Shown here: one piece after another, positions 1 to 4,779 of the stretch | How the letters are laid out: the number at the start of each line of letters is the position of its first letter | Numbering within the stretch: the first letter of the stretch is position 1 | Origin: Verrucomicrobiales bacterium | GTDB lineage: Bacteria > Verrucomicrobiota > Verrucomicrobiia > Limisphaerales > JAFMIX01 | DNA: 5,068 bases | Reading direction: 5' to 3' | NCBI GenBank assembly: GCA_017853785.1 | Contig: JAFMIX010000174.1 | Location: forward strand, 1-5,068 | The notes under the pieces: model-generated | The model's database searches: none | What the model was told of the DNA's origin: nothing | The model's input: only the letters and a program-made list of their open reading frames with translations | Position numbers and translations under genes: made by a program

Positions 1-259
1 GCTTCACCTTCTGGCCGGGCACGACGAGCATCTGTTCAATCTTGCCGCTGACCTTCGCCTCGATGACGGAGCGCAACTCCGCGCGCACCGTGCCGACGAC
101 ATCCTCGGTGGCGACGCGCGTCTTGCTGGCGACGACTTGCGCGCGAACGGTCGCGGTGGGCAGCGATTCAGCGGCAATGCGGTCGGTTTTGCGGCCGCAG
201 CCGACGGCGAACAGCGCGGCGGCGGCGAGCGTGGTGAAGAGTTGGATGCGTTGTTTCAT
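1..259 (-). CDS. RND efflux periplasmic adaptor (membrane fusion) lipoprotein, N-terminal part
   Basis: Partial gene: 86 residues from the ATG at 259 to the window edge, with no stop. Residues 1-21 form a lipoprotein signal: a basic MKQR start, a hydrophobic core (LFTTLAAAALF), and a lipobox-like AVGC with Cys21 as the predicted lipidated residue. Residues 69-86 (KVSGKIEQMLVVPGQKVK) match the first half of the biotinyl-lipoyl-like domain of HlyD/AcrA/CusB-type adaptors (V-x-G-x-I...V-x-x-G-x-x-V). Such proteins sit in the periplasm and link an inner-membrane RND pump to an outer-membrane channel. The gene follows the DUF2892 gene by 13 bases, so it is probably co-transcribed with it; a pump gene would be expected beyond the left edge. 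The substrate cannot be read from this fragment. The start is supported by the lipoprotein signal beginning there, although no good ribosome-binding site is visible. Confidence 0.82.
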   Translation of the reverse strand, partial: MKQRIQLFTTLAAAALFAVGCGRKTDRIAAESLPTATVRAQVVASKTRVATEDVVGTVRAELRSVIEAKVSGKIEQMLVVPGQKVK

Positions 260-272
260 GTGGGCCGATGCT

Positions 273-515
273 TCAGTGTTTGTCGCCGCCGCAGCAGGCG
301 GCTTCGCTGTTTTCCGAGGCGCAACAATTGCCGGCGACGCCGAGCTTTTTCAGGATGGTTTCGAGCGGACAGAAGTTCGTAAAGGACGATTGCAGGAGGT
401 TGAACCCGACGAACGCGGTGACCCAGAGCCAGTTTTGGCTGTGATAGTGCGCGAGCAGGAGGCTGGCGAGGATGAATGTGCCGGCGAAGCGGCGGATGAT
501 CATTTGCGTTTTCAT
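273..515 (-). CDS. DUF2892 (YgaP-type) small membrane protein with Cys-rich C-terminal tail
   Basis: An 80-residue protein. The start MKTQMIIRRFAGTFILAS is chosen because it gives the normal N-terminus of the family; a longer reading frame to 641 runs through the upstream gene and is rejected. Two hydrophobic helices (about residues 10-23 and 28-42) are followed by FCPLETILKKLG (48-59). This matches the DUF2892 pattern, in which a helical pair ends in a Cys-Pro-Leu turn, as in the membrane part of E. coli YgaP, which is fused to a rhodanese. Here a rhodanese is encoded separately in the same block. The tail is unusual: C64-C65 and C74-C75, then a terminal His80, in a short hydrophilic stretch that could bind metal or carry a disulfide or persulfide. 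It lies 29 bases after the DUF6132 gene and 13 bases before the adaptor gene. The exact biochemical role of DUF2892 is unknown. Confidence 0.85.
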   Translation of the reverse strand: MKTQMIIRRFAGTFILASLLLAHYHSQNWLWVTAFVGFNLLQSSFTNFCPLETILKKLGVAGNCCASENSEAACCGGDKH

Positions 516-544
516 AATTTTTCTTTGGTGGGTTTTTGGTTGGG

Positions 545-712
545 TCATTTGAAACTGGTCGCAATCAGCACGCCGAGCACCGCGCCGTAAACCGTGGCGA
601 TCCACGGGTTGCTGGTGCGCGGAAACGCGCCCGAGGCGCACCCGACGAGCTTGGCATAGTCGAAGCCCAGACCGCCGCCGGCGATCACGCTTATGATGAT
701 TTTCAGAATCAT
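545..712 (-). CDS. DUF6132-type small membrane protein
   Basis: A 55-residue gene, short enough to be missed by many gene finders. It starts MILKIIISVIAGGGLGFDYA and ends GVLIATSFK. It has a hydrophobic N-terminal segment (about 2-17), then KLVGCASGAFPRTSNPW (21-37), then a second hydrophobic segment (38-52). The motif G-C-x-S-G-x-[FC]-P-x-T-S-N-P followed by ..YGA.LG.LIA matches, from memory, the small two-helix DUF6132 family, often found near rhodanese and thioredoxin genes. Cys25 is the only cysteine. The start is supported by GAAGG two bases upstream (unusually close) and by the putative ECF promoter ending exactly 16 bases before it. It is the first gene of the second transcription unit of the block. 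Molecular function is unknown; the link to sulfur or thiol handling is inferred from its neighbours. Confidence 0.8.
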   Translation of the reverse strand: MILKIIISVIAGGGLGFDYAKLVGCASGAFPRTSNPWIATVYGAVLGVLIATSFK

Positions 713-728
713 AACCTTCTGCTCACAC

Positions 729-757
729 TGAGCCGCGAACAGCCAAAAGGTTACAAA
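729..757 (-). promoter_or_regulatory. Putative ECF-sigma promoter, copy B (upstream of the DUF6132 gene)
   Basis: Reading the minus strand: TTTGTAACCTTT, eight bases (TGGCTGTT), then CGCGGCTCA. The same two blocks with the same 8-base gap occur at 1432-1460. The AAC-containing left block looks like an ECF -35 element (compare GTAACC in Caulobacter SigF-type promoters). CTCA lies 16 bases after GTAACC, in the -10 position. It is intergenic, 30 bases past the rhodanese stop and 16 bases before the DUF6132 start codon. The copy count and spacing are seen directly; promoter function is inferred. Confidence 0.72.
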
Positions 758-787
758 ACTCCGGCAACCATCCGGTCGCCGGGAAAA

Positions 788-1153
788 TCAGCGGGGAGAA
801 GCGATCTTCTGCGCCTGCTCGAATGAGCCGATGTTGTAGACATTGGTGTAACCCAGCGCGCGGAGTTCTTTTTCGGCGATGCCGCTGCGGCGTCCGCTGC
901 GGCAATGAAGCAACAACACCGCGCCCTTGTCGGAAATCTGCCGCGGTAACTCATTCGTCACGACAGCGAGCGGGATGTTGACCGCACCGGAGACGCGGTT
1001 GCTGGCAAATTCCGCCGGAGTGCGCACATCAATAAGCCGCGCGCCTTGCCGCAGCTTTTCCCGGGCGGCTTCCGCAGATAATTCCGGGGCGGCTTTCAGC
1101 TTAAAAAACACCACCAACACCAAGACGCCGGCCAAGATCAATGTCCATTTCAT
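788..1153 (-). CDS. Membrane-anchored single-domain rhodanese
   Basis: A 121-residue protein. Residues 2-18 (KWTLILAGVLVLVVFFK) form one N-terminal membrane helix or uncleaved signal anchor. The rest is a rhodanese domain: LIDVRTPAEFASNRVSGAVNIP (40-61) is the usual N-terminal half, and LLHCRSGRRSG (81-91) is the active-site loop with catalytic Cys84. Rhodaneses carry sulfane sulfur as a cysteine persulfide and pass it to thiols or cyanide. The CRSGRRS loop is typical of the small PspE/GlpE-like group. The anchor suggests the domain sits at the outer face of the inner membrane. The start at 1153 is chosen because the helix begins there; a longer frame to 1261 overlaps the anti-sigma gene. It follows that gene by 16 bases, so one transcript is likely, placing sulfur transfer in the ECF circuit. 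Confidence 0.93.
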   Translation of the reverse strand: MKWTLILAGVLVLVVFFKLKAAPELSAEAAREKLRQGARLIDVRTPAEFASNRVSGAVNIPLAVVTNELPRQISDKGAVLLLHCRSGRRSGIAEKELRALGYTNVYNIGSFEQAQKIASPR

Positions 1154-1169
1154 AATCGTGATTCCGAAA

Positions 1170-1415
1170 TTATTTTGCCGGGGGCGCTTGGTTCCAGCGC
1201 TCTCGTAGTACGGCGTGCAGGCGGTCGCGACATTCGACCGGCAATTCGCACGGTTGGCCATTCTTGTAGAGCGTGATGGTCTTGCGGATGTTATCCACGA
1301 CCACCTGGCAGGGATTGCAGCCCGCCATGTGCTGCTCGAACTCCGTGCAGATGGCCGGGTCCACCGTGCCGTCCACGTATTCGTTCAGCAGCTTCAATAG
1401 TTCTTCGCACTTCAT
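1170..1415 (-). CDS. Zinc-finger (ZAS/zf-HC2 type) anti-sigma factor
   Basis: An 81-residue soluble protein with no membrane segment. It opens MKCEELLKLLNEYVDGTVDP, the classic start of zinc-binding anti-sigma domains, followed by C23, then H29-x3-C33-x2-C36 (HMAGCNPC), the ZAS signature. C3 or C23 may supply the fourth zinc ligand. The remainder (about 38-75) is a helical region with IRKTITLY and further cysteines C56 and C62, giving six cysteines in 81 residues. Proteins of this type hold a partner ECF sigma factor inactive, and some (RsrA, ChrR) release it when thiols are oxidised or zinc is lost. The partner is almost certainly the sigma factor encoded 45 bases upstream. Being cytoplasmic with many cysteines, it could sense redox or metal stress inside the cell; the actual signal is not shown. 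No clear Shine-Dalgarno precedes its start. Confidence 0.9.
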   Translation of the reverse strand: MKCEELLKLLNEYVDGTVDPAICTEFEQHMAGCNPCQVVVDNIRKTITLYKNGQPCELPVECRDRLHAVLRERWNQAPPAK

Positions 1416-1431
1416 GCGTCGTTAATGGGTT

Positions 1432-1460
1432 TGAGCCGCGACGGCGGCAAAGGTTACAAA
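1432..1460 (-). promoter_or_regulatory. Putative ECF-sigma promoter, copy A (upstream of the anti-sigma gene)
   Basis: Reading the minus strand: TTTGTAACCTTT, eight bases (GCCGCCGT), then CGCGGCTCA. This is identical to the copy at 729-757 in both blocks and in gap length; the gap sequences themselves are unrelated. It begins with the first base after the sigma gene's TGA stop and ends 16 bases before the anti-sigma ATG. A start of transcription about 7 bases downstream would leave a leader of only about 10 bases. It probably drives the anti-sigma and rhodanese genes. Function is inferred from the repeat and its position. Confidence 0.75.
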
Positions 1461-2090
1461 TCAATGGTGATGATGTTCGTGGACGAGGCGGCGGGCGGGG
1501 TTGCCCAACGTCTGCGTCAATTGCTCGCGCAACTGCAGCCGGGCGCGGAGCAGGCGAACCTTCACATTCGCCTCGCTCAACTCCAGCGTGGCGGCAGTTT
1601 CGGCCACAGACAATCCCTCCACATCCCGCAGCACGAAGACCAGACGGTGTTTTTCATCGAGTTGCGCCAGCGCGTCATCGAGCAACTGCCGGGTTTCATG
1701 GCGGTGGACAAGCTGTTCCGGCGATTGTCTCCAGTCCGCGATGTATTCGGGATGCGGAATGGAAGCGTAATCCTCCTGTGGTTCGGTGGCGGCCTCGAGC
1801 GAAATGGTGTCTAGCCCCTTGCGTTTGCGGATGAGTTTGAGCGCGGCAAATGTGGCGATGCGATAAAGCCAGGTCGCGAAGCTCGATTCCTCGCGGAACT
1901 GCCCGAGATTTTCTACCGCACTCAAAAACGCCTGCTGCGTCACATCCTCGGCATCGTGTGAATTTTGCAGGATGCGGAAGGCGCGCGTGTAAATCTGCCG
2001 CTCGTGCCGTGAGACCAGTTCTTCAAATGCGGCGAGTTCGCCAGCTTTGGCGCGGCGGACGAGTTGGGAGTCTGGAACCGTGTGAGGCAT
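1461..2090 (-). CDS. ECF-family RNA polymerase sigma factor
   Basis: A 209-residue protein with the two-domain ECF layout. Sigma region 2 covers about residues 24-92: FEELVSRHERQIYTRAFRIL, then the conserved D46-AEDVTQQAF, then SFATWLYRIATFAALKLIRKR, which contacts the -10 element and core polymerase. A linker rich in Glu, Pro and Tyr runs about 93-131. Region 4 covers about 133-192: DALAQLDEKHRLVFVLRDVEGLSVAETAATLELSE followed by VKVRLLRARLQLREQL, the helix-turn-helix that reads the -35 element. The start at 2090 gives the standard MPHTVPDSQLVRRAKAGELAAFEEL N-terminus; the open frame extends far upstream only as a shadow of the opposite gene. The protein ends VHEHHHH, a natural histidine-rich tail. 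The anti-sigma gene follows after 45 bases. The paired elements at 1432-1460 and 729-757 are its likely targets. No copy of them precedes this gene. Confidence 0.93.
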   Translation of the reverse strand: MPHTVPDSQLVRRAKAGELAAFEELVSRHERQIYTRAFRILQNSHDAEDVTQQAFLSAVENLGQFREESSFATWLYRIATFAALKLIRKRKGLDTISLEAATEPQEDYASIPHPEYIADWRQSPEQLVHRHETRQLLDDALAQLDEKHRLVFVLRDVEGLSVAETAATLELSEANVKVRLLRARLQLREQLTQTLGNPARRLVHEHHHH

Positions 2091-2210
2091 GTTGAACGTT
2101 GCATAGTGTGAACCGGACCAAAGCGTTTGGGGAGCATGATTTTGCGGGAAGGGCGGCGGGAAAAAGGTTGTTTTGCCCTTCGTCGAAGGTTTAGGTTGTT
2201 GGCGCACAGG
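2091..2210. other. Divergent intergenic region between the sigma factor and the kinase-like operon
   Basis: These 120 bases must hold the promoters of both divergent units. No convincing -35/-10 pair was found on either strand. A 7-base inverted repeat, GAAGGGC (2148-2154) and GCCCTTC (2175-2181), with a 20-base loop is visible and could be an operator or hairpin, but it may be chance in GC-rich DNA. On the minus strand 2161-2169 reads AACCTTTTT, a partial match to the left block of the ECF element, but there is no right block. The plus-strand frame open from 2127 is not taken as coding before 2211. Confidence 0.45.
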
Positions 2211-2957
2211 ATGAAAACATTTGCGCAACTCGGTTTTCCCGGACGCCTCATCGCCGTCGAAGGCCTCGATGGCTCGGGCAAGTCCACGCAGATTTACCTG
2301 CTCAAGCGCTGGCTCGAGGCCGAGGGCGTCAAAGTCTATTTCAGCGAATGGAACTCCTCCGATCTGGTCAAGTCCGCCACCAGCAAGGGCAAGAAGCGCG
2401 AGCTGCTCACGCCCACCACGTTCAGCCTGATCCACGCCACCGACTTTGCCGACCGCTACGAGCGCCATCTGCTGCCGCTGCTCCGCGCCGGCTATGTCGT
2501 GCTGTGCGACCGCTACATTTTCACCGCGTTCGCGCGTGACGTGACCCGCGGCTGTCCGCCGGACTGGGTGCGGGGGATTTATAGTTTCGCGGCGCGGCCT
2601 GACCTCACGTTCTTCTTTCGGGCGGACCTGGAAGTATCGCTGAACCGCATCCTTGACGGGCGGCCCAAGTTGAAATTCTTTGAGGCTGGCATGGATCTCC
2701 GCCTCTCGTCCGATCCCTACGAAAGTTTCCGTATCTTTCAGGGTCGCATCCTCGAACAGTATCTGGCGATGAGCGAAGAATTCAAATTCACCATCATGGA
2801 TGCCAATCAGCGTATCGAGACCCAGCAGGCCATCGCCCGCCGGATCGTAAGCGAGCAGATCGACCTGGATGAATTCCGCCGGCGCAGTCCGCTGCCGCTG
2901 CCGCCGCCAGTGCAGCCCCAGACCACCGCCGGCACGGAGGAGGATTCCGCTGCATGA
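2211..2957 (+). CDS. Thymidylate-kinase-fold P-loop kinase, copy 1 (intact Walker A)
   Basis: A 248-residue protein of the thymidylate kinase (TMPK) fold. Residues 12-26 (RLIAVEGLDGSGKST) are the first strand and an intact Walker A with Lys24. VVLCDRY (96-102) is the strand ending in the DRY motif. FFEAGMDLRLSSDPYESF (156-173) lies where TMPKs have the LID and following helix, and FKFTIMDANQRIETQQ (191-206) matches the usual C-terminal strand-helix. The classical dTMP-site motifs are altered: no TREPGGT stretch (it reads FSEWNSSDLV), HATDF in place of FAADR, and ARDVTRG in place of AYQGGGR. ATP-dependent phosphoryl transfer is likely, but the substrate may not be dTMP. A Pro-rich acidic tail (226-248) follows the fold. 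Start: ATG at 2211 with AGG directly upstream; in-frame TTG codons at 2196 and 2199 lie closer to a GAAGG (2185-2189) and are possible alternatives. The stop overlaps the next gene (ATGA). Confidence 0.87.
   Translation: MKTFAQLGFPGRLIAVEGLDGSGKSTQIYLLKRWLEAEGVKVYFSEWNSSDLVKSATSKGKKRELLTPTTFSLIHATDFADRYERHLLPLLRAGYVVLCDRYIFTAFARDVTRGCPPDWVRGIYSFAARPDLTFFFRADLEVSLNRILDGRPKLKFFEAGMDLRLSSDPYESFRIFQGRILEQYLAMSEEFKFTIMDANQRIETQQAIARRIVSEQIDLDEFRRRSPLPLPPPVQPQTTAGTEEDSAA
2936..2943 (+). promoter_or_regulatory. Strong Shine-Dalgarno for the second kinase-like gene
   Basis: GGAGGAGG lies inside the end of the first kinase-like gene, with 10 bases between it and the ATG at 2954. It is the clearest ribosome-binding site in the window and fixes the start of the second gene at the ATGA overlap. 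Confidence 0.75.
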
Positions 2958-3685
2958 AAAAAAGCCACCGCACACCCGGGGCCGTGCCCTCCGTCAGCCA
3001 GCGCCGATTCTTCGGCCATGGCATCCCCGGCGTCCAACTGGACGACCTCGCCGGCAAACTCATCGTCGTTGAGGGCGCGGATGGTTCGGGCCGGTCCTCC
3101 CAGATCGCCGCGCTGGTGAACTGGCTCGAGACCCTCGGCCACGCCACGGTGCAGGTGGGCCTCAAGCGATCCAATCTCGTCAGCGCGGAACTGGAGCAGG
3201 CACAGAACGGAAACATCCTGAGCCGCACCACGCTCTCCCTGTTCTACGCCACCGACTTCGCCGACCAGTTGGAGAACACCATCTTGCCCGCGCTGCGCGC
3301 CGGGTTCATCGTGCTCGCCGACCGTTACATCTACACGCTCATGGCGCGCGACCTCGTGCGCGGCATGGACGCCGCATGGTTGAAAAATCTCTACGGCATG
3401 GCGCTCCAGCCGGACGCCGTTTTCTACCTCGAGGTTCCGCCCGAGGAACTCGTGCAGCGCAATCTCTCCAAGAATGCGATGCTCGACTACTGGGAGAGCG
3501 GCATGGACCTCGGCCTGTCCCGCGACGTCTTCGACAGCTTCCTGAAATATCAGACCGCCATGCAGGCCACCTTCCGCCGGATGCAGTGCACCTACGGCTT
3601 CACCATCGTCAACGGCAGCCGCGCCGTGGATGAAGTCACCGCCTCGCTCCAAAAGAAGATCAGCGCCGTGCTCACGACGAAGTGA
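2954..3685 (+). CDS. Thymidylate-kinase-fold protein, copy 2, with Walker A Lys to Arg change
   Basis: A 243-residue paralogue of the upstream gene, about 45% identical over 97 ungapped central residues (99-195) by hand count. After a 34-residue N-terminal extension, KLIVVEGADGSGRSSQ (35-50) is the P-loop, but the invariant lysine is Arg47 (codon CGG). IVLADRYIYTLMARDLVRG (119-137) and YWESGMDLGLSRDVFDSF (179-196) match the corresponding segments of copy 1, and FTIVNGSRAVDEV (216-228) the C-terminal element. The dTMP-binding motifs are altered in the same way as in copy 1. In P-loop kinases this lysine binds the beta/gamma phosphates, so copy 2 may be weakly active, inactive, or a structural or regulatory partner of copy 1. 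TMPKs are homodimers, so a heterodimer is plausible. The start uses the ATGA overlap with a strong ribosome-binding site; the end overlaps the phosphatase start (GTGA). Confidence 0.87.
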   Translation: MKKSHRTPGAVPSVSQRRFFGHGIPGVQLDDLAGKLIVVEGADGSGRSSQIAALVNWLETLGHATVQVGLKRSNLVSAELEQAQNGNILSRTTLSLFYATDFADQLENTILPALRAGFIVLADRYIYTLMARDLVRGMDAAWLKNLYGMALQPDAVFYLEVPPEELVQRNLSKNAMLDYWESGMDLGLSRDVFDSFLKYQTAMQATFRRMQCTYGFTIVNGSRAVDEVTASLQKKISAVLTTK

Positions 3686-4704
3686 ACCCCGAGGATAGAA
3701 GACTGATTATGGAGGATGGCAAACCCAGCATCGCTCCAGCCTCTGATTTCAATCCCCCATCCCCGTCCGCGACCACCCGCGCCGTCATCGACATCGGCAC
3801 GAACTCTGTGAAGCTCCTCGTTGCTGCCGTCGCCGGCACCGAGGTGCATCCGCTGTTGGAAGACAGCAAGCAGACCCGCCTCGGGCGCGGTTTCTACGAT
3901 ACCCACCAGCTGCAGCCCGATGCCATTGCGCAGACCGCCGTGGCGGTGAGAAATTTTGCCGCCGCCGCGCGTCAGCTCGGTGCGGAAACCATCCACGTCA
4001 TCGCCACCAGCGCCGCGCGCGACGCCAGAAATTCCCGCGACCTCACCGGGGCCATCGCCGCCGCATCCGGCCTTGCCGTGGAAATCATCTCCGGCGCGCA
4101 GGAAGCCGACTGGGCTTTCCAAGGCGTCACCAGCGACCCCGAACTCGCGCGCCAGCCGCTGCTCCTGCTCGATGTTGGCGGCGGCAGCACCGAATTCATC
4201 CTCGGCCACGGCGCCCGCAAGGATTTCAGCCACAGCTTCCCGCTCGGCGTCGTGCGGTTGCTGGAGAAATTTCCCGTCAGCGATCCGCCCGCACCGGCCG
4301 AACTCACCGCCTGCCGCGCCGAGCTGCAACAATTTCTCCGGCGGGAAGTCCGCCCCCAACTCGCCGCCGAAATCCGCTACGAACTCAAATTCGACCACAT
4401 CCAACTCGTCGGCACGGGCGGCACGGCCACGATCCTCGCGCGCCTGGAGGCGCAACTCGCCGGCTTTGACCGCGACCGCATCGAGGCCGTGCGCCTGAGC
4501 GCCGCCAATTTACGCGCCCACGTCGAACGGCTCTGGAGTCTGCCGCTGACCGAACGCCGGCAACTCGCCGGCCTGCCGCCCAAGCGTGCCGATGTGATCC
4601 TGACCGGCGCGGTGATCTACGAGGCCGTGATGGCGGAATTTGGGTTTGCCGGACTCCGCGTCAGCACGCGCGGGCTGCGGTTTGCGGCGGTTTTGCGCGC
4701 TTAA
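3682..4704 (+). CDS. Ppx/GppA-family phosphatase (exopolyphosphatase or pppGpp phosphohydrolase type)
   Basis: A 340-residue protein; the family fold begins near residue 33, leaving about 308 residues, the length of the short two-domain Ppx/GppA form without a C-terminal HD domain. AVIDIGTNSVKLLVA (34-48) is the first phosphate-binding loop. ATSAARDARN (108-117) and IISGAQEADWAFQGV (135-149) follow; in E. coli PPX the equivalent stretch reads ISGNEEAR and the second Glu is catalytic, so Glu141 should be the catalytic residue, with Gln140 replacing the first Glu. LLLDVGGGSTEF (161-172) is the second phosphate loop and LVGTGGTATILARLE (242-256) the adenosine-region loop. Family members release phosphate from polyphosphate or convert pppGpp to ppGpp; sequence alone does not say which. 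The start is uncertain: GTG at 3682 overlaps the upstream stop (GTGA) but has no ribosome-binding site, while ATG at 3709 has a distant GAGG. Residues 1-32 are outside the fold. Confidence 0.92.
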   Translation: MNPEDRRLIMEDGKPSIAPASDFNPPSPSATTRAVIDIGTNSVKLLVAAVAGTEVHPLLEDSKQTRLGRGFYDTHQLQPDAIAQTAVAVRNFAAAARQLGAETIHVIATSAARDARNSRDLTGAIAAASGLAVEIISGAQEADWAFQGVTSDPELARQPLLLLDVGGGSTEFILGHGARKDFSHSFPLGVVRLLEKFPVSDPPAPAELTACRAELQQFLRREVRPQLAAEIRYELKFDHIQLVGTGGTATILARLEAQLAGFDRDRIEAVRLSAANLRAHVERLWSLPLTERRQLAGLPPKRADVILTGAVIYEAVMAEFGFAGLRVSTRGLRFAAVLRA

Positions 4705-4713
4705 GGCCGCCGC
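4684..4713 (+). repeat. Short GC-rich inverted repeat at the end of the Ppx/GppA gene
   Basis: GCGGCGG (4684-4690) can pair with CCGCCGC (4707-4713) across a 16-base loop containing the TAA stop. No T-run follows, so it does not look like a standard intrinsic terminator. It may be chance in this GC-rich sequence. The remaining gap up to 4779 shows no other clear signal. Confidence 0.25.
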
Positions 4714-4779
4714 CGTTGTTGCGCCGCCCGCCATAAAAATCATGGATTTGCCCGGGATTTATGCGAAACTGCACCCGCT

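Noticed and set aside
42..590. Plus-strand frame of 182 residues
   Set aside because: It runs opposite the adaptor, DUF2892 and part of the DUF6132 genes, all of which have clear family features on the minus strand.
2145..2175. Possible third copy of the ECF element upstream of the sigma gene
   Set aside because: Only AACCTTT of the left block matches; TTTGT is replaced and nothing like CGCGGCTCA follows at the right distance.
2091..2975. Upstream extension of the sigma factor reading frame to a 504-residue product
   Set aside because: The extension lies antisense to the kinase-like gene and shows no family similarity; the sigma family N-terminus begins at 2090.
2807..3652. Long minus-strand frame of 281 residues
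   Set aside because: It is the shadow of the second kinase-like gene, rich in Gly, Ala, His and Val, with no recognisable domain.
3592..4455. Long minus-strand frame of 287 residues
   Set aside because: It is antisense to the Ppx/GppA gene, with shadow-type composition and no motif.
4684..4713. Intrinsic terminator after the phosphatase gene
   Set aside because: The 7-base stem has a 16-base loop, includes the coding end and lacks a downstream T-run, so it is listed only as a weak inverted repeat.
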